Positions 55,655 to 64,000 of a stretch of 64,000 nucleotides of DNA are shown here, in pieces. Numbering within the stretch: the stretch's first letter is position 1; the number at the start of each line of letters is the position of its first letter. A program made the translations under genes and the position numbers. The notes under the pieces are model-generated. The model was not told where the DNA came from. It saw only the letters and a program-made list of their open reading frames with translations, and ran no database searches. Origin of the DNA: Paenibacillus sp. 1001270B_150601_E10 (lineage in GTDB: Bacteria > Bacillota > Bacilli > Paenibacillales > Paenibacillaceae); NCBI RefSeq assembly GCF_015558675.1, contig NZ_JADMOL010000018.1, forward strand, positions 1 to 64,000, written 5' to 3'.

Positions 55655-58600
55655 ACTAGCGAGTCAAATCTTTGAGCAGGTTGCGAATGGTCAATTGAAC
55701 GAGAAGGCTGCGATGCAGCTGCTTCGAACGCTTAAGGAGCAGCAACCGACTGAGCGCAAGGATATTGCAATCATTGGACTTTCCTTAAAAATGCCTGGAG
55801 CGGATAATCTCCCGCAGTTCTGGAGCAACCTTGAGCAGGGCCGAGATTTCATCGGGCCGCTGTCGGAAGAGCGTCAGCGGGATAGCCTAGGCTTTATCCG
55901 CACCTTTACCCAGCTGCAAGCGGACTCCGTTCCATTTAGCCATGGCGGATTTATGCAGGATATCGATAAGTTTGACTATGCCTTTTTCAATCTATCTCCA
56001 AAGGAAGCCTCCTTAATGGATCCGAATCAGCGGCTGTTCTTGCAGGCTGCCTGGGAGGCGATTGAGGATGCGGGCTATGGAGGCAAGCGAATTCAAGGCA
56101 GTAAAACAGGCGTTTATCTTGGATATGCGGATTGGCCTGTATATGGCCAGTACATTACCAAAAATCAGCCCTCGCAGATTCCGATGGCAAGCACAGGCAA
56201 CACGCCTTCCATTATTGCAGGCCGCATTGCTTATATGCTGGATTTGCAAGGTCCTGCATTGCTGGTGGATACAGCCTGCTCCTCCTCGTTGGTAGCGGTG
56301 CACCTTGCCTGTATGGCGCTTAGAAATGCAGAATGCGAGATGGCTATCGCAGGTGGAGTAAAGGTATGCCTAATGCCAGTGGATGGACTATTTGAGATTG
56401 GCATCGAATCCTCCAATCGAAAAACGAGCGCATTCGACGAAAGCTCCGATGGGACGGTCTGGGGGGAAGGAACAGTCGCATTGCTGCTCAAGCCATTAAG
56501 CCAGGCTCTTCGAGACAAAGACCCCATTCATGCGGTCATTCGTGGCAGCGCCATGAACCAGGACGGGACATCCGTAGGATTAACCGCACCTAATGCCGCT
56601 TCGCAGGAGAAGCTTCTCATGCGAGCATGGAAGGATGCGGGCGTTCATCCGGAGACGATCGGCTATATCGAGGCCCACGGTACAGGAACGAAGCTTGGCG
56701 ATCCGATTGAGGCTGATGGAATCCGTAGGGCATTCCGCCACTATACGAATCGCAAACAGTTCTGTGCCATCGGCTCAGTTAAGACCAATGTCGGGCATTT
56801 GGATGCCGCTTCAGGAGTTGCTGGATTAGCGAAGGCAATCGCAGCACTCAAGTATAAGAAGCTGCCGCCAACGCTTCATTTTACGAGGCCGAACCGGAAT
56901 ATTGCCTTTGAAAGCTCCCCGCTCTATGTCAATGATCGCTTAGAGCATTGGGAGAAGAGCGGAGAGCATCCGAGACGATGCGGCGTAAGCTCTTTCGGCT
57001 TCAGCGGCACGAATTGTCACCTCGTTCTAGAGGAAGCGCCGTTAGGCGATCCTCGCTCAGACCAAGGCGATCCGAATCGTGATGATCAGCTCATGGTTCT
57101 ATCGGCTAAGAGCAGGCCTGCGTTATTGCGGCTCCTTCAAGCCTATGTTCGTGAGCTCCCTAAGCTTGAAGGAAGCTTTTCGGACCTGAGCTTCACAGCG
57201 CAAACAGGGCGAGGGCATTATAGCTGCAGATTGGCGATCATCGCAAACAGCATTCCAAGCTTATTGGACAAGCTGTACACCGTGCTGGAAGCAGGCTTAG
57301 ATGGCCTTGAAGATACATCGGAAAAAGGCATTTTCTATAGTGAGCATCGAGTTGCAAACGGTCGCAAAGAGAGTCGGAAGCGCGGCGAATATACATCAGA
57401 CGAACTCAAAGCTCGAAGCGAAGCAGCCAATGAGCTGATCCATCAAAGAGTCTCAACGGGTGGCGGAATGGATAAGGGAGTGTTCGACAAGCTTGCCCAG
57501 CTCTATGTCCTAGGTGCAGATGTGAATTGGGAGGTGTTATATGAGGGGCGTCCATCCTCAAAGCTGAATCTCCCAGTCTATCGCTTTGAAACGTCACGCT
57601 GCTGGATTGATCCAGCGGCAGATACGCTGCCAGCATGGACGATCCCTGCTGCGGCTGAATTAAGTAGAGAAGCAGTCACAGCATCATTGGCAAGCCTGAG
57701 TGAAAGAGCAGAAGCGTATGTTCCTATACTAAATGGCAGAGCGGATGGAAGCTATACGTCAACCGAAATGCGATTAGCCGCGCTGTGGGAAGAGCTGTTA
57801 GGAGTCAAGGAGATCGATATTGACGATGACTTCTTTGAGCTTGGCGGCAACTCGATACTTACCATACGCGTTGAAGTAGAGCTGGAACAGGCGGGGATTT
57901 CATTTGAATCCGACCTCTTGTATCGGTACTCGACGATTCGCGAGGCTGCTTCCTATATCGAGCAGCAGTCCAGTGGACAAGCTCAACGAGCCGCTGCCTC
58001 CAGCGATTCCGCCGTTTCGATTGCTTCGAATGACTCTAGTGAGGCGATCGATGCCCTTCATTTTTATGAAGGCAACGAGGAAGCAGCCGTTCACCCACAG
58101 GCACAAGTTGCTGCTGCGGCGTTTGAAAGTGGTATTTCAGAGGACAGCATCATTGATCAAGCCGCCGCAGCATTGGAACTGGAACAGGGTACTCGAAACG
58201 GCGAGAGGGCGAATAATGATTACTATCCATCAGGCAATTCGGTCATGCTTCCTCATATCGAGCCATTTAACGATCTCTATTACCGCAATTGCTTTTACAA
58301 TTCCTTTTTCCCAGTAGTCAAGCACTTTGGGGGCAGCATTCTGCCGTATCTCATCAACGATTTACTTTTATATCAGCGATCCGATACAGAAGGAACGCAG
58401 GGCTATGAACTGCGATACGAAGAGGTAGAGCCCCAGGAAAAGCTCTTCCAACAAATGAATTTATCGGTCCAAACCCAGTATGCATTTGGGGAAATCAAGA
58501 ATGTGCTCGTTGAAAGCATTAGCCAAGGAGATCCCGTTATCGTTTGGGTCGACTGCTACGAGATGCCATTCCGCAACGACGCTTATCTGAAGCAGCATGT

Positions 58601-59240
58601 AGATCATACGTTGCTGGTATATGGATTTGATGAGAGATCTCAAATGTTTCATATCATCGAGCATGACCGACGGGAAAATCTCTCCTACAAGCCTTGCTTG
58701 ATCGCATTTGATGATCTTGTCCGTGCTTGCAAAGCCTATGAGACGCATTATCAACAGCTAGAGCCTCGAGCTGCTTATTATGTCATTCATCACCATCAAG
58801 ATGCTCCATATTGGGAGCCAACGATTCATGAATTGAAGCAGCGTTTCGAGTGCCACTTGGCAGCGAATCGCCTTCGTCTGCAGGGGAGCATGACGGTGCT
58901 GCAGCAATTCGCAGCCTGGTTTATCGAAGCGAGCTCTAATGAAGAGAGCATGAAGCAGCACGTGGAATCGATCATCGAGATGCTGAATCAGATTCTCAAT
59001 GCGAAGCAGGTGGAGGGATACCGATTAACGGCTCTCTATGGCGAGGAAGCTTCTCTTCTAACCGCTCATCGCGAATGTGTTGAGCATTGGGACACCATTC
59101 GCAAGGGAATCGTTCGATTCTTCTATGCTCCAATCTATCAGGAGGAGCGAATCGAGGCTATTCATGCGAGATGGGAGCGACTGGTTGCAGCAGAACAGCA
59201 GTTTCTGTCTCAGCTTTTTAATGAGCTTCAACCCATTTAA
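55647..59240 (+). CDS. Trans-AT polyketide synthase KS-ACP with C-terminal BtrH-like acyltransferase
   Basis: About 1197 aa. Ketosynthase (about 35-460): TACSSSL (Cys near 211), EAHGTGT, TNVGHLD. AT-less linker ending LPVYRFETSRCW. ACP with LGGNSILTIR (Ser near 735). The last about 330 residues resemble the BtrH N-terminal family: NCFYNSFF (Cys near 882), then IVWVDCYEMPFRN and HVDHTLLVYGFD (His). BtrH uses such a Cys/His site to move an acyl chain from an ACP to an aminoglycoside amine; here it replaces a thioesterase, so release by transfer to an amine is inferred. No KR, so the last unit may keep a beta-keto group. Coupled to the previous gene by overlap. Confidence 0.88.
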   Translation: MDKLASQIFEQVANGQLNEKAAMQLLRTLKEQQPTERKDIAIIGLSLKMPGADNLPQFWSNLEQGRDFIGPLSEERQRDSLGFIRTFTQLQADSVPFSHGGFMQDIDKFDYAFFNLSPKEASLMDPNQRLFLQAAWEAIEDAGYGGKRIQGSKTGVYLGYADWPVYGQYITKNQPSQIPMASTGNTPSIIAGRIAYMLDLQGPALLVDTACSSSLVAVHLACMALRNAECEMAIAGGVKVCLMPVDGLFEIGIESSNRKTSAFDESSDGTVWGEGTVALLLKPLSQALRDKDPIHAVIRGSAMNQDGTSVGLTAPNAASQEKLLMRAWKDAGVHPETIGYIEAHGTGTKLGDPIEADGIRRAFRHYTNRKQFCAIGSVKTNVGHLDAASGVAGLAKAIAALKYKKLPPTLHFTRPNRNIAFESSPLYVNDRLEHWEKSGEHPRRCGVSSFGFSGTNCHLVLEEAPLGDPRSDQGDPNRDDQLMVLSAKSRPALLRLLQAYVRELPKLEGSFSDLSFTAQTGRGHYSCRLAIIANSIPSLLDKLYTVLEAGLDGLEDTSEKGIFYSEHRVANGRKESRKRGEYTSDELKARSEAANELIHQRVSTGGGMDKGVFDKLAQLYVLGADVNWEVLYEGRPSSKLNLPVYRFETSRCWIDPAADTLPAWTIPAAAELSREAVTASLASLSERAEAYVPILNGRADGSYTSTEMRLAALWEELLGVKEIDIDDDFFELGGNSILTIRVEVELEQAGISFESDLLYRYSTIREAASYIEQQSSGQAQRAAASSDSAVSIASNDSSEAIDALHFYEGNEEAAVHPQAQVAAAAFESGISEDSIIDQAAAALELEQGTRNGERANNDYYPSGNSVMLPHIEPFNDLYYRNCFYNSFFPVVKHFGGSILPYLINDLLLYQRSDTEGTQGYELRYEEVEPQEKLFQQMNLSVQTQYAFGEIKNVLVESISQGDPVIVWVDCYEMPFRNDAYLKQHVDHTLLVYGFDERSQMFHIIEHDRRENLSYKPCLIAFDDLVRACKAYETHYQQLEPRAAYYVIHHHQDAPYWEPTIHELKQRFECHLAANRLRLQGSMTVLQQFAAWFIEASSNEESMKQHVESIIEMLNQILNAKQVEGYRLTALYGEEASLLTAHRECVEHWDTIRKGIVRFFYAPIYQEERIEAIHARWERLVAAEQQFLSQLFNELQPI

Positions 59241-59270
59241 TATATAACCAATCATTTAGGAGGAACGAAG

Positions 59271-59540
59271 ATGACAATCGAAACAAAGGACGAACTAAGA
59301 CAGAGAGTAATTGACCTGCTGAAGGACAACGTCGATGATCCCAGCTTGCTTGACCAATGCGACCCTGATGAGGATTTGTCATCGCTAGGCATTAATTCCT
59401 TAACCTTTATCAAGCTTGTGATTGCAACAGAGATGGAATTTGGCGTGTCGTGGAGTGATGAGGACCTTGATTTCCGTAATTTTAGCACGATTAATCAAAT
59501 TATGAATTATATCAGCTTGAATCAGAACGAGGAACAATAA
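59271..59540 (+). CDS. Free-standing acyl carrier protein
   Basis: 89 aa, acidic. The carrier motif LGINSLTFIKL places the phosphopantetheine Ser near residue 44. AGGAGG precedes the ATG. It lies directly before the radical SAM gene (14-base gap), suggesting it carries the radical SAM substrate or a building block for the BtrH-like step, as BtrI does in butirosin synthesis. Confidence 0.9.
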   Translation: MTIETKDELRQRVIDLLKDNVDDPSLLDQCDPDEDLSSLGINSLTFIKLVIATEMEFGVSWSDEDLDFRNFSTINQIMNYISLNQNEEQ

Positions 59541-59554
59541 GAGGGGGATGACTT

Positions 59555-60697
59555 ATGCTAACGAAGGCAGGTAGACTCGGAGGAGTGGCTCTAGAGGAGC
59601 ATGTTCGCAATCTAGCACCAGAAATCAAGCAGCTTACATTGTTCCCGTCAGAGCTTTGTAACTATCGCTGCAATTTCTGCCATATATGGGGAGAAACCGG
59701 CTGGGCGCTTAAAGAGCCGCAACGTGCGATCCGTGAACAGCTCGATATTGATGTACTAAAGGGATTTCTTGACGAGGTTACTGCGGTAAATAAAAATCTC
59801 GGTGTCATCATTACAGGCGGCGAGCCGATGCTTTATAAGCACTTTACCGAACTGGTCGAGCATTTGCGGAAGCGCAAGGCGAATATTTACCTGCTGACCA
59901 ATGGTTCGTTAATTAAAAACCGCGTTGAATTCATTATGGAAAACATCGTCGCGATGAACATTTCGATTGATGGGCCGGAAGAGTTCCATGACGCGATTCG
60001 CGGAAAAGGCAGCTTCCAGAAGATTTGCGAGAACATCGACGCGCTGATTGAGGAAAAACGCAGACGGAAGAAGATGTTCCCGTTTATCAATATTACGATG
60101 GTGCTTTCGCCATCCAACTATCTCAGCATTAAGCAGTTTATGCGTGCGCTTCGCGAACGTTTCCAGGATGCCGATGTCGTCCTGCACGATCCTCGCAACC
60201 CATGGTCCAAACGTCGTGACTTGTCTGTGAACCTGGCTCCACTCTTATTTACGACACCAGAACGCGGCCAGGCTTATGCGACTCAGATGAAGCATGACTT
60301 AGGCTGCGATGTCTCGCCAGCTTGGCAGGGCTTTGTTGAAGAGTCCATTCCGATGGATACACAGCTTTTGAAAAAGGAACTAGAGGAGCTGTGGGCAGAA
60401 GAAGGCATTGATTCCTCTCACTATATTGATATTCACGATTACTATACGGACATTGAGAACGTATTTGGCCGCTCCAAGTGCGTGGCGCCTTGGCATGAGC
60501 TAATTATTCGCCGTACAGGCGATGTATATCCATGCGTTGACTTACCGGATTTCAAGTATGGCAACATCTATGAGAATACATTTACGGAAATGTGGGAGGG
60601 CGAGCGTGCGACCCAATTCCGTGATTACTTAAGAACGACCAATCTGATGATGTGTAATCGATGCACACGGATGTTTGCAGATCCAGAATCATTTTAA
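59555..60697 (+). CDS. Radical SAM enzyme with SPASM-type C-terminus
   Basis: 380 aa. The radical SAM cluster motif is C35-x3-C39-x2-C42 (CNYRCNFC), with GGEP near 88 for SAM binding. The C-terminal part has the SPASM pattern: CVAPWHELIIRRTGDVYPCVD, then GNIYENTFTEMWEG and CNRC, which would hold auxiliary Fe-S clusters. SPASM enzymes do peptide C-C/C-S crosslinks, sulfatase maturation or, in BtrN, dehydrogenation of an aminocyclitol. The substrate here is unknown; carrier-bound or acceptor sugar are both possible. GAGGGGG precedes the ATG. Confidence 0.9.
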   Translation: MLTKAGRLGGVALEEHVRNLAPEIKQLTLFPSELCNYRCNFCHIWGETGWALKEPQRAIREQLDIDVLKGFLDEVTAVNKNLGVIITGGEPMLYKHFTELVEHLRKRKANIYLLTNGSLIKNRVEFIMENIVAMNISIDGPEEFHDAIRGKGSFQKICENIDALIEEKRRRKKMFPFINITMVLSPSNYLSIKQFMRALRERFQDADVVLHDPRNPWSKRRDLSVNLAPLLFTTPERGQAYATQMKHDLGCDVSPAWQGFVEESIPMDTQLLKKELEELWAEEGIDSSHYIDIHDYYTDIENVFGRSKCVAPWHELIIRRTGDVYPCVDLPDFKYGNIYENTFTEMWEGERATQFRDYLRTTNLMMCNRCTRMFADPESF

Positions 60698-60736
60698 TGC
60701 CTAAGAATTGCAACCTAGCCAATGGAGGTCAGTCGC

Positions 60737-61825
60737 ATGAACATCGTTGAAATGCAAACTGTACTTGCTGATAAGACCAAGAGAAGCGTCAAGCTTCCAT
60801 TTGAGATGCCGAAGGTATATGGCTTTTTGGGGCATGCCTATGTGCTTGGCATTCTGCAGCCATATGAGTATGCACAGCCGTGGATTCATACAAGCTATAT
60901 TCAATTATTTATCGCGAAGCATTATTTGAATGATTTGCAGGAGTATCGACTTGATTTCTACCCAGACCTGATGATTGCTTATAACAACATGCCATGGTTG
61001 AGCTATAAGCATTCAGACAAGGTCCTTCTTGATCGATTAGGAGTGGATATTCACCGATACCTTATTGCGCAGCTTGAGCGAGAGTATTATGTCGTTACGT
61101 ATGTGGATGAGTACTATATTCACAACTCAATCTGCTATCAACAGAACCATTTTGTGCATGACATTTTCATCTATGGTTATGATCTGGATCGTCAAATCTA
61201 TCATGTTGCGATCTTTGATAAGAACCGTCAGTTTACGATGCAGGAGGTTACCTTCGAGCAATTCGAGCAGGCCTACGTGTCGCAAGGTAAAGCATCTCAG
61301 TCGCTGATCAGCTCATGCAAAAGGATGGAGCCTTTGGACTATGAAAGCAGCAAATATGGCTCCGGGGTAGGCCGATATGATTTTGATCTGCAGCTACTAA
61401 TAGGCGTGCTGGAGGACTATCTAGCGGGTAGAAATACGACTGAACGCTTTAAGCTCGAAAGACATCCGATGGAAGGCTATTTTGGTGTTGAGGTGTACCC
61501 TTATCTCCAAGAATTTATTACACGTGTCATTGACGGCGTACAGAACTTCGACGTTCGTCAGCTTCATATCCTATGGGAACACAAGAGGATGATGGTGGGA
61601 AGGATTCAATACTTGCAGCAGTTAGGCTATCTCCAAGAAGATACTCTGCTGTTAGCCGAAGCCGAGCGTCTTGAGAAGCAAGCCTACACCCATCGCAATC
61701 TCATGCTGAAAGGTTTTATGAGTCAAAATAGAAGCATTCTACAGCCGCTTGTAAACTCACTCGAAGATATGTTGGTCGCAGAGAAGGCATTGATTACCCA
61801 ATTAATCGAGGAGCTTCGCAAGTAA
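60737..61825 (+). CDS. BtrH-like protein lacking the nucleophilic Cys
   Basis: 362 aa. Segments align with the BtrH-like domain of the second PKS: YGFLGHAYVLGILQPYEYAQ replaces YRNCFYNSFFPVVKHFGG, and YVDEYYIHNS plus HFVHDIFIYGYD match VDCYEMPFRN plus HVDHTLLVYGFD. The His is kept but the Cys nucleophile is not, so it may be a structural or substrate-binding partner, or use different chemistry. The last about 130 residues are helical in both proteins. ATG 60737 is used because TGGAGG lies 9 bases before it. Confidence 0.7.
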   Translation: MNIVEMQTVLADKTKRSVKLPFEMPKVYGFLGHAYVLGILQPYEYAQPWIHTSYIQLFIAKHYLNDLQEYRLDFYPDLMIAYNNMPWLSYKHSDKVLLDRLGVDIHRYLIAQLEREYYVVTYVDEYYIHNSICYQQNHFVHDIFIYGYDLDRQIYHVAIFDKNRQFTMQEVTFEQFEQAYVSQGKASQSLISSCKRMEPLDYESSKYGSGVGRYDFDLQLLIGVLEDYLAGRNTTERFKLERHPMEGYFGVEVYPYLQEFITRVIDGVQNFDVRQLHILWEHKRMMVGRIQYLQQLGYLQEDTLLLAEAERLEKQAYTHRNLMLKGFMSQNRSILQPLVNSLEDMLVAEKALITQLIEELRK

Positions 61826-61847
61826 ATAGAGATAGGAGGGAGTGGGC

Positions 61848-63239
61848 ATGTTGGACGTATCGATCATTATCCCCGTGTATAATAAAATGGAGCAATTAGA
61901 GCGTTCACTCTATTTTGTTGCGAACCAGATCGTCGATACAGGAATAGCGCTTGAAGTCGTCGTTATCGATGATGGTTCGACGGAGCCCGTAAAGGACATT
62001 ATCGATTCTTATTCAAACCAAATTCATAATTTGAAATATATATATTTGGAGCGGGATAAGCACTCCTGCCGTTCGCGGACTCGCAATGTGGGCATACGCG
62101 AGAGCAGCGGCCGCATTCTCGTGTTCCTCGACTGCGGCATTGTTATTCCGGACTTCTTCATTGAGCGTGTCGTCAGCCGAATCGGCGATAGCGAGAATAT
62201 GGTGCTCTATCATTATGTCATGGGTGCATTTACGGACCCTATTAAAGAGGATTTATCAATCATTGAACATGTTGAACCGTGGAATCTTGCCGCAATATGT
62301 GAGCAGCTTCGATATCATCCGGAGTGGGAGGATATGCGGACCTCGCACTTTGAGCTGGTCGACCATGACCTGAATCGGATGGATGCGCCTTGGTCGATGG
62401 GATGGGGCGGCGCCGTCAGTGCTTCACGCGAAATTGTGCTTCAAGCAGGAGGCTTTGATGAGACGCTAAAGGGCTGGGGAGCCGAGGATACGGATTTCGC
62501 GTATCAGCTTCATAAGCATGGTGCCTCGATGTACGCGACAGATGACATTTGCACGCTGCATCTGCCGCATCCTTCCGACGATAATATCGATCAGAAGATC
62601 AAGTCCAGCTACTTGAACCGCAAGAAAATGCATATGAAGCATCGCACCTTTGATACCGAGATTTATCCCTATTCAGCGGATTTGCATTTCGATCTGATCA
62701 TGGCCAAGTTTAATCGGCTGGTGACTCATTATTATGTGCCAGCGTACAGCGATTCCTTGATTGAGCTGCTGAACCGTGAATATATCCAGGGAGTAGAGCG
62801 TTCAGCAATTATCGGCGCGGACAGTCATGCTATCCTCTCTGCATTGAAGGTGTCTCACGTCTTTTTGCAAAACAAAGGATTGCTGGAACGCTATCAAGGC
62901 ACCTGGCCGGAGAAAGAATTTGTTTATTTGTTAGGGCTCGATACGTTATATGTATCCAAGCACTTCGACGTTATCATCGTAACGGATTACTTTAGAATGT
63001 TTAGTGAGCCTCTCATCGGTATTATGCTGAAAGAGCTTTATCGAATCAGCAAAAAAGTCGTGTTTCTATACAACGACAGCTATGTCTCTTATCTTGCAAC
63101 GACTGCGGGATGGACATGGCACAGCAGACAGGAGCTGGAGCAGCTCTTTGAACGCAGCAAACTGATGTCTCATACAGAGCGACAGGTTGGCGATTGCAAG
63201 GTGTTTGAGGTTGGCAAAGCGGTTACGGTTGTTGTTTAA
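61848..63239 (+). CDS. GT2-type glycosyltransferase with extra C-terminal domain
   Basis: 463 aa. The N-terminal GT-A fold opens VSIIIPVYNKMEQLERSL, with VVIDDGS. The usual metal-binding DxD position reads FLDCG. The acceptor/base region is GWGAEDTDFAYQLHKHGA, as in the galactosyltransferase-like group. The last about 170 residues (from about VERSAIIGADSHAI) look like a Rossmann-type fold resembling a degraded methyltransferase (FDVIIVTDYFRMFSEPLIG), unassigned. ATG 61848 lies 7 bases after AGGAGGG. Last gene of the operon; could glycosylate the product or build the amine acceptor. Confidence 0.85.
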   Translation: MLDVSIIIPVYNKMEQLERSLYFVANQIVDTGIALEVVVIDDGSTEPVKDIIDSYSNQIHNLKYIYLERDKHSCRSRTRNVGIRESSGRILVFLDCGIVIPDFFIERVVSRIGDSENMVLYHYVMGAFTDPIKEDLSIIEHVEPWNLAAICEQLRYHPEWEDMRTSHFELVDHDLNRMDAPWSMGWGGAVSASREIVLQAGGFDETLKGWGAEDTDFAYQLHKHGASMYATDDICTLHLPHPSDDNIDQKIKSSYLNRKKMHMKHRTFDTEIYPYSADLHFDLIMAKFNRLVTHYYVPAYSDSLIELLNREYIQGVERSAIIGADSHAILSALKVSHVFLQNKGLLERYQGTWPEKEFVYLLGLDTLYVSKHFDVIIVTDYFRMFSEPLIGIMLKELYRISKKVVFLYNDSYVSYLATTAGWTWHSRQELEQLFERSKLMSHTERQVGDCKVFEVGKAVTVVV

Positions 63240-63263
63240 GCAAATACGTCTGGCAGTTTACTT

Positions 63264-63309
63264 GCCGAGCTATTGCAGAGATGCACCTCTGCAATAGCTC
63301 GGCTTTTTT
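63264..63309 (+). terminator. Terminator of the NRPS/PKS operon
   Basis: Perfect 17-bp stem GCCGAGCTATTGCAGAG with its complement, 6-base loop, then T6. 24 bases after the last stop. Confidence 0.95.
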
Positions 63310-63410
63310 CTATTCCATAAGAATAGTGAAGAGACATCGGTCACTTATCACATCTATTCTCATACTCTGAAGGCTGTAAGGGATTGGATTTGGGGAGCGT
63401 TATTAGTATG

Positions 63411-64000
63411 TTATTTAAGATTTGAACTAGCCTTCGCCTTTACTGCTGAAGCCTCGCGGAGCGAATCGAGCGTTTCGCGGTAAAGATCCAATTGATAGAA
63501 GAAGGAGGTTGCCGCTTTGTGATAAGCAAGTTCGCCAAAGCCGTATTGATTAGGGCTTATTTGGTCCTCATTTATAGACTCTACAGATAGAAGTGCATCA
63601 TGGACCTTTAAGTGATCGGAGAGCTCAGCTCTAATCGCTTCCTGATAAGGCTCGGTTAGTTGCTCGAAATCAGTATCATGCTTAATCATAAATTGGACAA
63701 GTCCCTTAAGGCTATCCAATGACTTGAGAACATGTGCAAGACCTATAAATTGAGGGTCCTTGCTTTTATTCATATTTTCAATAATGTAAGCGTAGCGATC
63801 GGTTTCCTTCTTTATGCATGCAAGTGCATTTCGCATATGCGCAAGATCAGCCTCACGTAAGGTTTGCATCGACTGCAATTGATGAACAAACTGCTTAGAG
63901 AGCTTCACAGCCTTGGAATACAGCGTCTTATGATGTCTTGGCGGCACAATAAAGCGAACGACAATGTAGGCAATGACGCAGCCAAGGACGACTAGGAACG
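63411..64000 (-). CDS. Membrane-anchored protein of unknown function, 5' end outside window
   Basis: The minus-strand reading runs off the right edge. The frame upstream of GTG 63947 is open and encodes a hydrophobic helix (LVVLGCVIAYIVVRFIV), so the real start lies beyond 64000. The visible part is one membrane helix plus about 178 residues, mostly helical, with Leu/Glu/Lys patterns that could form a bundle; no family recognised. It points toward the biosynthetic operon's terminator and is probably unrelated to it. Confidence 0.65.
   Translation of the reverse strand, partial: FLVVLGCVIAYIVVRFIVPPRHHKTLYSKAVKLSKQFVHQLQSMQTLREADLAHMRNALACIKKETDRYAYIIENMNKSKDPQFIGLAHVLKSLDSLKGLVQFMIKHDTDFEQLTEPYQEAIRAELSDHLKVHDALLSVESINEDQISPNQYGFGELAYHKAATSFFYQLDLYRETLDSLREASAVKAKASSNLK

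Overview
The window looks like a chromosomal segment of a Paenibacillaceae bacterium (Firmicutes). The evidence is the gene order sigW-rsiW-cdaA-cdaR-glmM-glmS with a glmS ribozyme, strong AGGAGG-type ribosome binding sites with frequent TTG/GTG starts, CCA-encoding tRNAs, and a spore-former style set of regulators, amidase and NRPS genes. The genus is inferred from style and synteny, not from a database search.

Layout. 1-440: end of a tRNA cluster (Gly, Gly, Arg, Pro, Gly). 1.1-5.0 kb: phosphoenolpyruvate carboxylase and an EamA-type permease. 5.0-13.1 kb: the envelope-stress / c-di-AMP / amino-sugar locus, with a consensus SigW promoter between sigW and rsiW and a glmS self-cleaving riboswitch unusually far upstream of glmS. 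13.1-17.9 kb: a visibly AT-rich accessory island made of small ORFs, several broken (GNAT, MerR, TnsA relic), separated by copies of an ACTAACGG-type repeat and two families of inverted repeats; it looks like a cassette-like or decayed mobile region. 17.9-21.3 kb: a MarR-controlled MFS exporter plus macrolide-type glycosyltransferase, with the same 21-bp operator in both promoters. 21.5-36.4 kb: cell-wall amidase, oleate hydratase with a divergent TetR regulator, TetR plus MMPL exporter, chemotaxis receptor, pentapeptide protein, two small or unknown proteins, and a MoxR ATPase/VWA pair joined by a perfect -1 slippery heptamer.

37.2-63.3 kb is the centrepiece: one apparently continuous 26-kb operon for a hybrid nonribosomal peptide / trans-AT polyketide. 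The first NRPS (C-A-T-E) has an Asn-type specificity code and should install an N-acyl-D-Asn cap. A ClbP/ZmaM-like S12 peptidase fused to an ABC exporter should remove the cap during export (prodrug self-resistance). A second NRPS (C-A-T plus a degenerate C-like tail) adds a probably basic residue. A discrete malonyltransferase serves two AT-less PKSs (KS-KR-ACP and KS-ACP). The second PKS ends in a BtrH-like acyltransferase domain rather than a thioesterase. Downstream are a free ACP, a radical SAM/SPASM enzyme, a second BtrH-like protein lacking the nucleophilic Cys, and a GT2-type glycosyltransferase; an MGT-type glycosyltransferase lies inside the operon. A strong terminator closes it. The most economical reading is a D-Asn prodrug antibiotic whose acyl chain is transferred to an amine acceptor by butirosin-like chemistry. 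This combination is not one I recognise as a named compound.

The right edge cuts a membrane-anchored protein of unknown function.
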